A stretch of 64,000 nt of DNA from Thalassotalea litorea (GTDB taxonomy: Bacteria; Pseudomonadota; Gammaproteobacteria; Enterobacterales; Alteromonadaceae), in the NCBI RefSeq assembly GCF_005843925.1, contig NZ_VCBC01000008.1, forward strand, positions 124,001-188,000. Direction: 5' to 3'. Below the pieces are notes generated by a model, which saw only the letters and a program-made list of their open reading frames with translations, searched no databases and had not been told where the DNA came from. Positions 1 to 7,754 of this stretch are shown here, in pieces (position 1 is the first letter of the stretch; every line of letters begins with the position of its first letter). The position numbers were made by a program, and so were the translations under genes.

Positions 1-147
1 CATTTAAAATCTATGATCCGATATTGATCAAACTTCCCAGCCCCAGACTTGATTAATTTGCCAATACCTGTCGCCAGACAATGGTGTGCAAAAGCGTTAA
101 TATCGCAATAAAATGACACCTTGGCAAAAGGCAACAATGACCCTGGC

Positions 148-492
148 TTACCCTGCAGGTAAAAATATCCAACCCAAAATCAGATTGATCACGGTGATAA
201 TTAATGACGCGACAAGGGTGGTACCCAAGTCCTCAATTTCAAAGTCATCGAGGATTTGATCGGTTATCCAGAGCAAAAACGCATTTAAGACAAAGACGAA
301 TAAGCCAAAGGTGATGATAATCAATGGCATGGAAATAATCACCAGTAACCAGTACAGCAGAATATCGGCAATGCTATATACAATGGCGACAACCACGGCA
401 GTCCAGAAGCTTTTTAGATGAATGCCAGACATCATTTTGGAAACTAAAAAAATAGATATACTCAGCAGTAAGATATTGGTTATGATGCCCAT
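148..492 (-). CDS. Phage-holin-family (YvlD-like) small membrane protein
   Basis: The 114-residue protein is almost entirely hydrophobic, with about four transmembrane segments (roughly residues 3-22, 28-50, 52-75 and 90-112). A short polar acidic stretch (DDFEIEDL) lies before the last segment. This layout matches the four-helix family named after mycobacterial superfamily IV holins (PF04020). In bacteria these are chromosomal inner-membrane proteins of unknown function, not lysis proteins. No phage genes lie nearby, so a lysis role is unlikely. It is divergent from rdgC, with about 60 bases between the two starts. The family call rests on size and hydrophobic pattern only. Confidence 0.7.
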   Translation of the reverse strand: MGIITNILLLSISIFLVSKMMSGIHLKSFWTAVVVAIVYSIADILLYWLLVIISMPLIIITFGLFVFVLNAFLLWITDQILDDFEIEDLGTTLVASLIITVINLILGWIFLPAG

Positions 493-552
493 CTCAAATC
501 CTTCTCAATAACGATCCCCGGTATTTCCATGTGAGGGGACAGGAATACGTCC

Positions 553-1473
553 ATGTGGTTTAAAAATTTATATATTTTTGCATTTACGCGTCCGTTTACC
601 ATAAACGAAGACGAGCTTGAAAGCCAACTTCAGGAAAATCAGTTTACCCCCTGTGGTAAAACCGAAATGTCTCATTTTGGCTGGAGTAATGCACTTGGTA
701 AACACGGTCAGCGCTTGTTGCACCATGCGAACGGCTGTTATTTATTGTCAGCTCGCAAAGAAGAAAAAATTCTGCCGGCTTCGGTTGTGAAAGAAGCGCT
801 TGATGAGAAAGTGGATCAAATTGAACAAGAGCATTCCCGTAAAGCAACCAAGAAAGAAAAAGAGCAGTTTAAAGAAGATATTACCTTTGAACTATTGCCG
901 CGGGCATTTTCGCGCATCAGTGATACGCAAGGTTACATTTGTCCCGATAAAAATATCATTGTAATTAATACTTCTTCACGCGGCAAAGCCGAAGATTTTC
1001 TGGCATTGTTGCGAAAATCACTGGGGACGTTACCAGTGACTTCTTTTGCGCCTGAAACCGGGGCCGAAACAATCATGACCAGCTGGTTGTTAGAGCAAAC
1101 TTTACCAGAACAATTCCTGATTGGCTTTGAAGGGGAATTAAAAGCTCTGGGTGAAGATGCGGCGGTACTTCGTTGTAAGAATCAGGATTTATTGTCCGAT
1201 GAAATTCTTGCCCATTTAAATACCGACAAACAAGTGGTGAAAATCGCCTTTGATTGGGACCAAACGCTATCTTGTGTGCTGGCCGAAGATTTAAGTGTAA
1301 AACGAGTGAAGTTTTTTGATGTGATCCATGAACAAAATGCAGACATTCAAAGTGATGATATTCTCGTTAAAATCGATGCCGACTTTACCTTGATGACCGG
1401 CGAGCTTAATCGTTTTATTGATGATTTGCTGGCCCAGTTTGGTTTGAAAACGGATAGTTATCTCGAAGAGTAG
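553..1473 (+). CDS. rdgC: Recombination-associated protein RdgC
   Basis: This 306-residue protein has the usual RdgC length. It begins with the family's characteristic MWFKNLYIFAFTRPF start and carries conserved stretches such as the FGWSNALGKHG region and LLPRAFSRISDTQGYI. RdgC is a cytoplasmic, ring-shaped DNA-binding protein that binds double-stranded DNA without sequence specificity. It limits RecA-promoted recombination, and in Escherichia coli it becomes important when replication restart genes are lost. The gene stands alone, divergent from the holin-like gene and followed by a structured intergenic stretch. The ATG at 553 is the natural start because the family motif begins there. Nothing unusual is seen in the sequence. 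Confidence 0.95.
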   Translation: MWFKNLYIFAFTRPFTINEDELESQLQENQFTPCGKTEMSHFGWSNALGKHGQRLLHHANGCYLLSARKEEKILPASVVKEALDEKVDQIEQEHSRKATKKEKEQFKEDITFELLPRAFSRISDTQGYICPDKNIIVINTSSRGKAEDFLALLRKSLGTLPVTSFAPETGAETIMTSWLLEQTLPEQFLIGFEGELKALGEDAAVLRCKNQDLLSDEILAHLNTDKQVVKIAFDWDQTLSCVLAEDLSVKRVKFFDVIHEQNADIQSDDILVKIDADFTLMTGELNRFIDDLLAQFGLKTDSYLEE

Positions 1474-1793
1474 AGCCAACACAAGAAACAAAAATTATTC
1501 TTGTGAGAGCTCTATATTGAAAAAGGTACGTATCTCACAAGCGATACTCCAAGCACATGAATTGGAGATTCATTTCGGGTACGCGATAAACCTTATCGCT
1601 TCGGGTTAAAGCGGCTGTCAACCTGAAGGGCGCTGTTTGCCCATACCCGGAACAAAATCTTGATTTTGTGTACTCGAAGCCAATGCCTTTTATTGGCGTA
1701 CTCACAACCTTATGTACTAACAATGTTAATGTGCTTTTCGTGCTGATATACTACTGTTCTGATTGGTAAATTCATGCATTTTTGTTGATTCAA
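1474..1793. other. Gene-free, hairpin-rich intergenic region
   Basis: No gene is visible in this 320-base gap, but it holds a run of stem-loops. A perfect 9-bp stem pairs 1500-1508 with 1533-1541. A 6-bp stem pairs 1547-1552 with 1562-1567, and a 7-bp stem pairs 1583-1589 with 1593-1599. A 9-bp stem with one G-U pair joins 1599-1607 to 1620-1628. Further stems are 628-631/639-642 (plus 1000), 1653-1659/1662-1668 and 1679-1684/1692-1697. An outer arm around 1574-1581 can pair, with one mismatch, with about 1645-1652, enclosing three of the hairpins. It could be a structured RNA, a repeat element, or the untranslated region of rdgC. It does not have tRNA features. Confidence 0.45.
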
Positions 1794-2165
1794 ATGGCGC
1801 AGTTAATCCATATTTTACTCCCCTCATTTTTGCGACGCGTAATGCGCGCTTATGAAGCCAAAGCGATCATCCGTGATAGTGGCGCAGATCTTAGCCGTAT
1901 TGGCCGCTCGCGCAACTGGCGGCTTTCCGCGAATCGTGAACAATTAACGGCCTTGATTCATGAATTAGAGCAAACCGACGAGCCAAGCTGGCGCTGGGTG
2001 CTGACCAAACTCAAAGAAAGTCGTGGTCAGTTGACGCAAAAAGAGTTGGTGAACCTGGTATCGAGAAACCCTGGGATCAGTGTCAAAGAGCTGGTGAGCC
2101 TGGCGAGCTGTACGATTGGAGAAGCCCGAGCGGCAATTGATATTTATGAATGGCAGGACGATTAA
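1794..2165 (+). CDS. RRF_GI family protein (ribosome-recycling-factor-like small protein)
   Basis: This 123-residue, basic, soluble protein contains the LSRIGRSRNWRLSANREQL stretch and a following WRWVLTKL helix. These fit the small PF12614 family found in Vibrio, Shewanella and Alteromonas. The family is labelled ribosome recycling factor but is much shorter than true RRF (about 185 residues), and its function is not established. The C-terminal half (KELVNLVSRNPGISVKELVSLASCTIGEARAAID) looks like a winged or helix-turn-helix segment that may bind nucleic acid. The frame can also open at a TTG at 1782. The ATG at 1794 is preferred, although no clear ribosome binding site precedes either codon. 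Confidence 0.6.
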   Translation: MAQLIHILLPSFLRRVMRAYEAKAIIRDSGADLSRIGRSRNWRLSANREQLTALIHELEQTDEPSWRWVLTKLKESRGQLTQKELVNLVSRNPGISVKELVSLASCTIGEARAAIDIYEWQDD

Positions 2166-2274
2166 ACCGGATAAGTTGTTACCGACTAGGTAGTAACCGC
2201 CTTTGCTTTTTTCGGGCATATTCAGGGGCGTATTCAGGGTTTAGGTAAAGCAGGTTTACGAGATTCGTCGGGCT

Positions 2275-2330
2275 AAAAAAACGGCACTCGGCCAATCAAA
2301 CAACGGTTGAATCGTCGCTCAGGCCAAGTG
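2275..2330 (-). terminator. Candidate intrinsic terminator downstream of the 2414-2860 lipoprotein gene
   Basis: On the minus strand a 9-bp stem (322-330 with 285-293, offset 2000, one G-U pair) is followed after three bases by a run of seven T. It is placed about 85 bases past the stop codon of the small lipoprotein gene. The loop is long (28 bases) but contains a secondary CAACGGTTG palindrome. Confidence 0.4.
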
Positions 2331-2413
2331 ATCTAAATCACCGCTAGCAAATCATCATTCCAAACGGTGAGATCCCCTGCGAGATCTCTGGTGAAAGATA
2401 CGCGGATAACAAT

Positions 2414-2860
2414 TTAAGGCGTGGTTACTGGTCTAAATCGATTAATGCAGGTTAGCTGACAAACCTTAGCCGCATCCTGAACTCTTTGGCTACAGCCATT
2501 TTGCTCTGCTTGTTCATTCAAACCGCAAGCTTCGTAACCCGAATAGGCATTTTTGGCACAGGAATAGACACATTGACTGTATTCATCGCTAACGTTATTT
2601 TGCCAAAATTCCGGCGCGAGAAAGAATCGCGCTTCTGGGGTTAAAAATATGCTTGGCTCCTGACCTTCTAAACCCGCAGTCATGGTTGCGATAAGTTTCG
2701 TGTGGGTATCTCTGGCCAGTGTATTATTGATTTGCTGAGCTTGTTCGAGTTGTTGAACGCGATTTTGTAACGCTTCAATTTCGTCGGAATTGCTACTGCA
2801 ACCGTTCAATAGAGTGAGGGATGATGCGATCACAACAAGGCTGACTAAATAAGACTTCAT
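2414..2860 (-). CDS. Cysteine-rich small lipoprotein, unknown function
   Basis: The 148-residue product starts with a lipoprotein signal peptide ending in the lipobox LLNGC (Cys21), so it should be membrane-anchored in the envelope. Residues about 26-60 form a predicted coiled coil with heptad-like leucines (EIEALQNRVQQLEQAQ). The C-terminal third contains six cysteines in a compact pattern (QCVYSCAKNAYSGYEAC, NGC, VCQLTC), probably forming three disulfides in the periplasm. I do not recognise a family. The gene is monocistronic, with its own promoter region of about 135 bases and a possible terminator downstream. A coiled coil followed by a disulfide knot suggests a structural or oligomeric envelope protein, but this is inference. 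Confidence 0.6.
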   Translation of the reverse strand: MKSYLVSLVVIASSLTLLNGCSSNSDEIEALQNRVQQLEQAQQINNTLARDTHTKLIATMTAGLEGQEPSIFLTPEARFFLAPEFWQNNVSDEYSQCVYSCAKNAYSGYEACGLNEQAEQNGCSQRVQDAAKVCQLTCINRFRPVTTP

Positions 2861-2997
2861 AACAAAACTCCTAATAAATCCAAGTACTTTGAGGATAGTA
2901 GAGGCTCAGACATAACGCGAGTGTCTAAAGGTACCCATGATATGGCCTTAACCATGTAAAACTTCATTGATGCGGCCAACACACTTATCAGACCGCG

Positions 2998-5514
2998 CTA
3001 CCAAATTTTTACTCGTTTATCTGACTCTAGGTATAATTGGTCTTGTTCGGTAATGTCAAAAGCCGGATAAAATTCATCCATATTGCGCACTGCACCGTTC
3101 ACCCGATATCGCAGCGGCAGGTAGTCTTCCTGTTGTTGTATTTGTTTTTGTCGCTCGGGACTGTAAAGAACACGCCAGCGCTGGGCATAACCGATAAAAA
3201 ACCTTTGCATGCCGGTATAACCATCAACGGTGGGACTGGTGCGACCGGATAACGCGTATTGGTATGCGTTTAATGCGACAGCAAGGCTATTGATATCAGA
3301 GAGGCTTTGATTCAACGTCTGCTGACCGTTCACCATCGGAAATTGTGGCTCGGTTGCAACGGTTTGCTGTTGTGGGTTTTGTTGGGTTTTATCGCTCTCG
3401 GGGGATAATGATGAATCACCACTGGCGCCATCCGGTTGCATTGAGGCAAGATCTGTATTCGTCTGTTCATTTAAATTTGCAGATGGGAATTCGTCGTTAG
3501 CCGATGGAAATTCGTCGTTTGTCTCAGATGACGCTTCATTTACCGAGGGAAACTCATCGTTTTCGGAGGTCAAAAATAACTGCTCTTGCACCTGGCTTTC
3601 GGTTTCTTCGCTTTGTTCGAATCCTTCAGTTTCATTAACTTCAGGGGCATTGCCTCCATCTGTTACGTCTGAATTGTCTAGTTCCGCTGGTTCAAGTTCC
3701 GGTTCAAGTTCCGGTTCAAGTTCTGGATTTTCGGCACGCAATTTTGCGGCTGCCAAGGCTTCTTCTGCAGCCTTGGCTTGAGCTTTGGCAAGCAATGCCT
3801 GAGCGTGCAACTGGGTTTCATGTTCGGGGTTCAGAGCCAATAAATCGTATTGTTGAGCAACTTGTTTGCTGAGTTTTTGGTATTCGCGTTGATCTTCATC
3901 TAACCACCAGGGACGATAAATTCCCCGTGGGTCAAAGCTTTTGCCGGCGCCATCAATGCTGGCGATTAATTGGTCGGCGATAACGGTTCCAATTGCACCA
4001 TAATTAACGGCTTGTTCGGCGTTGAAATCGTACAGGGGAGGTTGTAATGCGCCTGCAGGTATCACCAATTCGTTGCGTTCTGGAAGATAGGATATGCGCA
4101 CCGATTGAGGGAGTTGTTGCCATCGCTTTGGATCTACCTTCTGGTTTAACAGGATCAACTGTTGATGATAATTAAACACCGCGGCACGCTTGCGATTGCC
4201 AAAATAGTCATCGAATCGAATGGTTAGATTGGCATAATCCTGCCAAACTTGTGGACCACCGAGTTTGACGGTAAGGCCTTCGAGTTTTTCCAGAGCAATA
4301 TCCTGAGTGTCGCCGTCAAGCCAGTCAACATCATCGACCTGATTGGATAGCGCTCGTATTTGATTGTTGGTGATTTGTTGGAGGCTTCTCGATGTTTGGA
4401 CGGTCAGTTGTTCTTTTAAATAGGTTTTACCAACAATATCACCGAGCACATTATTAACGACATCAACGGCGCGCAGTTTCGGTCTTTTCATCGCTCTTTT
4501 TTGGTTCAGCTTTCTGCCATAAAAGGCAAAATGCTGGCTGGCAAAACTGCGACTTAAATTATTCGCGTTTGCGTGTATGGCGTGCCAGGTCAGGTATAAT
4601 TTCCAATCGTCAAGTTCGCTGGTGACCAGCATTTCATTCAGACCACGCAAATAATCGATTTGGGGGACGACCAGGCCATCGATATCTCTGAGCCCGGCAT
4701 CCGTCATAAACTCTTTCCAGTCAAAATAAGGCATGATTTGCGGCAGGTTGTGATAGAGGAATTTATTGTAGAGACGATCGCCATTGCGGTTATCCGGCTT
4801 GTCTTCATGGTGGCTCGCAAGTTCCATTTCCAAGGTGATGACTTTACGTGCCGCAAGCTCTGCATCGGCGATCCCGGCAAGCTCAAACATACTTTGCACA
4901 TGTGCCCGGTACTCACGCCGCAAATCGCGATACTTTTGCTCATCGCTCAAATAGTATTGTTTATTGGGTAGACCGAGCCCTGCTTGCCAGGTGGATATCA
5001 TGTAGCTAGAGGTATCCTCCAGATCAATATCTACCCGTAAATTAAATGGTGGGTTGTAACCAACCTTGTTGGCGAAAGCGAGGTATTTTGCAAAGTCAGC
5101 GCGGCTATTAATCTCATTGATTCTTTTTAGTGTCGGCTTTAGTGGGGAAAAACCTTTGCGATCGCGACGTTTAAAGTCCAGATAGGACTGATAGAGATCT
5201 CCGACTTTCTGTTCATCGGTGCCATTTCCGTAGCGTGTGCGTGCCGCTCGCTCAATAATTTGTAAGACGGCATCGTTGGCTCTTTCTTGCAGTTCATCAT
5301 AGACATCATACTGATGTTGGTCCGCCGGTAATAAACCATAGTCTTGCCAATGACCGTTTACATATCGGTGAAAATCCTTGCCCGGGGTTTCTTCTGGTAA
5401 CATATTTTCCAGAGGGATCCCAGAACGGTAGGTGGCTGGCGTAGATTGCCGTGTACCAACCGAACAAGAAAGAAGGGTAATCAGTAAAAATGTTATGACC
5501 AGGCTTCGAACCAT
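2998..5514 (-). CDS. M13 (neprilysin-like) peptidase homologue lipoprotein, predicted inactive
   Basis: The protein has the M13 fold signature from end to end. It shows the N-terminal DFHRYVNGHW motif, a PERNELVIPAGALQPPLYD segment, a FDPRGIYRPWW segment and the terminal VNGAVRNMDEFYPAFDI...VKIW. Every catalytic landmark is altered. The HExxH zinc site is replaced by IADQLIAS (about residues 512-519 of the 838-residue form). The GENxxD zinc-ligand motif has become LNQSLSDIN, and the substrate-binding NAFY is replaced by RISY. Between the two catalytic halves lies an acidic low-complexity insert of about 165 residues with ELEP and NDEFPSA repeats. A lipobox (LLSC) marks it as a lipoprotein. 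The ATG at 5514 places the signal peptide properly. A TTG at 5541 is also open. Confidence 0.8.
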   Translation of the reverse strand: MVRSLVITFLLITLLSCSVGTRQSTPATYRSGIPLENMLPEETPGKDFHRYVNGHWQDYGLLPADQHQYDVYDELQERANDAVLQIIERAARTRYGNGTDEQKVGDLYQSYLDFKRRDRKGFSPLKPTLKRINEINSRADFAKYLAFANKVGYNPPFNLRVDIDLEDTSSYMISTWQAGLGLPNKQYYLSDEQKYRDLRREYRAHVQSMFELAGIADAELAARKVITLEMELASHHEDKPDNRNGDRLYNKFLYHNLPQIMPYFDWKEFMTDAGLRDIDGLVVPQIDYLRGLNEMLVTSELDDWKLYLTWHAIHANANNLSRSFASQHFAFYGRKLNQKRAMKRPKLRAVDVVNNVLGDIVGKTYLKEQLTVQTSRSLQQITNNQIRALSNQVDDVDWLDGDTQDIALEKLEGLTVKLGGPQVWQDYANLTIRFDDYFGNRKRAAVFNYHQQLILLNQKVDPKRWQQLPQSVRISYLPERNELVIPAGALQPPLYDFNAEQAVNYGAIGTVIADQLIASIDGAGKSFDPRGIYRPWWLDEDQREYQKLSKQVAQQYDLLALNPEHETQLHAQALLAKAQAKAAEEALAAAKLRAENPELEPELEPELEPAELDNSDVTDGGNAPEVNETEGFEQSEETESQVQEQLFLTSENDEFPSVNEASSETNDEFPSANDEFPSANLNEQTNTDLASMQPDGASGDSSLSPESDKTQQNPQQQTVATEPQFPMVNGQQTLNQSLSDINSLAVALNAYQYALSGRTSPTVDGYTGMQRFFIGYAQRWRVLYSPERQKQIQQQEDYLPLRYRVNGAVRNMDEFYPAFDITEQDQLYLESDKRVKIW

Positions 5515-5794
5515 GGAGGTTTCCGTTTTAGTGCGCAGCAATCTTCCAGATCACTAACCATTGTTATTGCTTAATTAATTAAATATAGACAAGAATTTCA
5601 AAAGGGGGGAGTTGAGCGACCGATGTTGGCATCTGAATCGTGAACACGGCTGTGGGAAATGGTCGTGGATTGTTCATATTTGCAGCTGCCAAAGGGGATG
5701 GTATGGCTTGCTACGGTACGGAAAAGAACTTTGAGATGGCCGACCAAGCGAAGTTTTATCCTCTACTTGGTCAGCATTTTATGATGAATCCGTT

Positions 5795-7471
5795 TTAAGC
5801 GCTGATTCGCTTATATTTGATTCTGTGCGGTTCCACTGCCTGTGGCCCCAGCGTTTTTTTCAGCCATTCTTCGTATTCCGTAAAGTTCCCTTCAAAGAAA
5901 TTCACCTGGCCTTCATCACGATAATCAATAATATGCGTTGCGATGCGGTCTAAAAACCAGCGGTCATGGGAAATCACCATGGCACAACCCGGGAATTCCA
6001 GCAGCGCTTCTTCTAAAGCTCGTAAGGTTTCTACATCCAAATCATTGGTTGGTTCATCGAGCAATAATACGTTACCGCCGGTTTTCACCAGTTTGGCAAG
6101 ATGAACTCGGTTGCGTTCACCGCCGGATAAATCACCAATAAACTTTTGTTGATCGTTGCCTTTAAAGTTGAAACGGCTAACATACGCGCGACTTGGCGTT
6201 TCATAGCCACCGATAGAAATAATGTCGTTACCTTCCGAAATTTCCTGATACACCGTATTAGTGTCAACCATATCATCACGGAACTGATCTACGCTGGCCA
6301 GCTTTACGGTTTCACCGAGGCTGACGCTACCTGAATCCGGAGTTTCAGTGCCACTGAGCATTTTAAATAAGGTGGACTTACCCGCACCGTTGGGACCGAT
6401 AATGCCAACGATTGCTCCTTTGGGAATGGAAAAGCTCAAATCGTCAATCAATACGCGATCATTAAACGACTTAGTCAGGTTTTCCACATCCAGTACTTTG
6501 TCCCCGAGACGAGGCCCAGGAGGGATGTAGAGCTCGTTGGTTTCATTACGCTTTTGATTTTCCTGGCTCGACAATTCTTCAAAACGCGCCATACGCGCTT
6601 TACTTTTTGATTGACGCGCTTTGGGATTCGAACGTACCCACTCAAGCTCTTGCTTGATGGTTCTTTGTAGGGCATTTTCGCTGCGTTTTTCCTGCTCCAG
6701 ACGGGCATCTTTTTGTTCAAGCCAGCTCGAATAGTTGCCTTCCCATGGAATACCATGACCGCGGTCCAGTTCCAAAATCCAACCGGCAACGTTATCCAAG
6801 AAGTAACGGTCATGGGTAATAGCAACCACGGTGCCATTGTAATCGTGAAGAAACCGCTCCAGCCAGGCAACGGATTCTGCATCCAAATGGTTGGTTGGCT
6901 CATCGAGCAATAACATGTCCGGCTTTTCTAATAACAATCGGCATAGCGCAACACGGCGCCTTTCACCACCAGACAATACTTTGATTTTTTGATCCCATTC
7001 CGGTAATCGCAACGCATCCGCGGCACGCTCCAAAACATTGTCAATGTTATGGCCATCCTGAGCGTCGATTATCGCTTCCAATTCACCTTGCTCTTTGGCA
7101 AGTGCGTCAAAGTCAGCGCCTTCTTCGGCATATTCTACATAGACCTGATCCAGACGTGCCAGGGCATTTTTTACTTCGCTAACCGCTTGTTCGACGATTT
7201 CACGTACCGATGCTTCTTCATCCAGTTCAGGCTCCTGCGGCAGGTAGCCTATTTTGGTGCCAGTAAGCGCCTTTGCTTCGCCCTCAAATTCTGTGTCGAC
7301 GCCGGCCATAATGCGCAGTAACGTTGATTTACCCGCGCCGTTTAAGCCTAAAACACCAATTTTTGCGCCAGGAAAAAACGACAGAGAGATATCTTTTAAA
7401 ATGGTTCTTTTTACGGGCACCACTTTAGAGACGCGGTGCATGGAGTAAATAAACTTATCGGGCAAAGCCAT
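5795..7471 (-). CDS. ettA: Energy-dependent translational throttle protein EttA (ABC-F)
   Basis: The product is 558 residues, the usual EttA length. It has two ABC domains in one chain, each with Walker A (GLNGAGKST and GPNGAGKST), a signature LSGGE(R) and Walker B LLLDEPTN. There are no membrane segments. The linker between the domains contains the arm and P-site tRNA interaction region, rich in basic residues (ARQSKSKARMARFEEL). The start MALPDKFIYSMHRVSK matches EttA of E. coli almost exactly, so the ATG at 7471 is chosen over an in-frame ATG five codons upstream; an AAGG ribosome binding site precedes it. EttA binds the ribosomal E site and gates the first peptide bond according to the ATP/ADP ratio. 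It is divergent from the sensor kinase gene. Confidence 0.95.
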   Translation of the reverse strand: MALPDKFIYSMHRVSKVVPVKRTILKDISLSFFPGAKIGVLGLNGAGKSTLLRIMAGVDTEFEGEAKALTGTKIGYLPQEPELDEEASVREIVEQAVSEVKNALARLDQVYVEYAEEGADFDALAKEQGELEAIIDAQDGHNIDNVLERAADALRLPEWDQKIKVLSGGERRRVALCRLLLEKPDMLLLDEPTNHLDAESVAWLERFLHDYNGTVVAITHDRYFLDNVAGWILELDRGHGIPWEGNYSSWLEQKDARLEQEKRSENALQRTIKQELEWVRSNPKARQSKSKARMARFEELSSQENQKRNETNELYIPPGPRLGDKVLDVENLTKSFNDRVLIDDLSFSIPKGAIVGIIGPNGAGKSTLFKMLSGTETPDSGSVSLGETVKLASVDQFRDDMVDTNTVYQEISEGNDIISIGGYETPSRAYVSRFNFKGNDQQKFIGDLSGGERNRVHLAKLVKTGGNVLLLDEPTNDLDVETLRALEEALLEFPGCAMVISHDRWFLDRIATHIIDYRDEGQVNFFEGNFTEYEEWLKKTLGPQAVEPHRIKYKRISA

Positions 7472-7754
7472 GGAGAAAACCTTCATTATTGAGGATTGAA
7501 TGTATAACCTGATATTTTATCTCAACAATTGCATGATTAACAATTTAATCGATTTGAATTCAACGGTTTTTTATGACTTTCAGATTATTTTAAAAATTGT
7601 CGATTTTTGGGCTTCTTTTGTATCAATGTATTCGTGAAAGTGGTATAAAAAACGAACAAGTACAATGTGCAGTTTCACGGCGCTAACAGTTGCGCAAAAG
7701 TGAATCTCGCCAACCAAACAGCCTAATTTTATAAAAATAATAACGATAGCTTAT

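Noticed and set aside
1..147. A gene leaving the window on the minus strand from an ATG at base 3
   Set aside because: Only the start codon would be visible, with no coding sequence to support it.
148..492. Prophage lysis gene
   Set aside because: No phage gene is nearby, and the family occurs as a chromosomal membrane protein in many bacteria.
1574..1652. Cloverleaf-like fold that might be a tRNA
   Set aside because: The arms have the wrong lengths, the anticodon-like loop is 12 bases, and the conserved D- and T-loop bases are absent.
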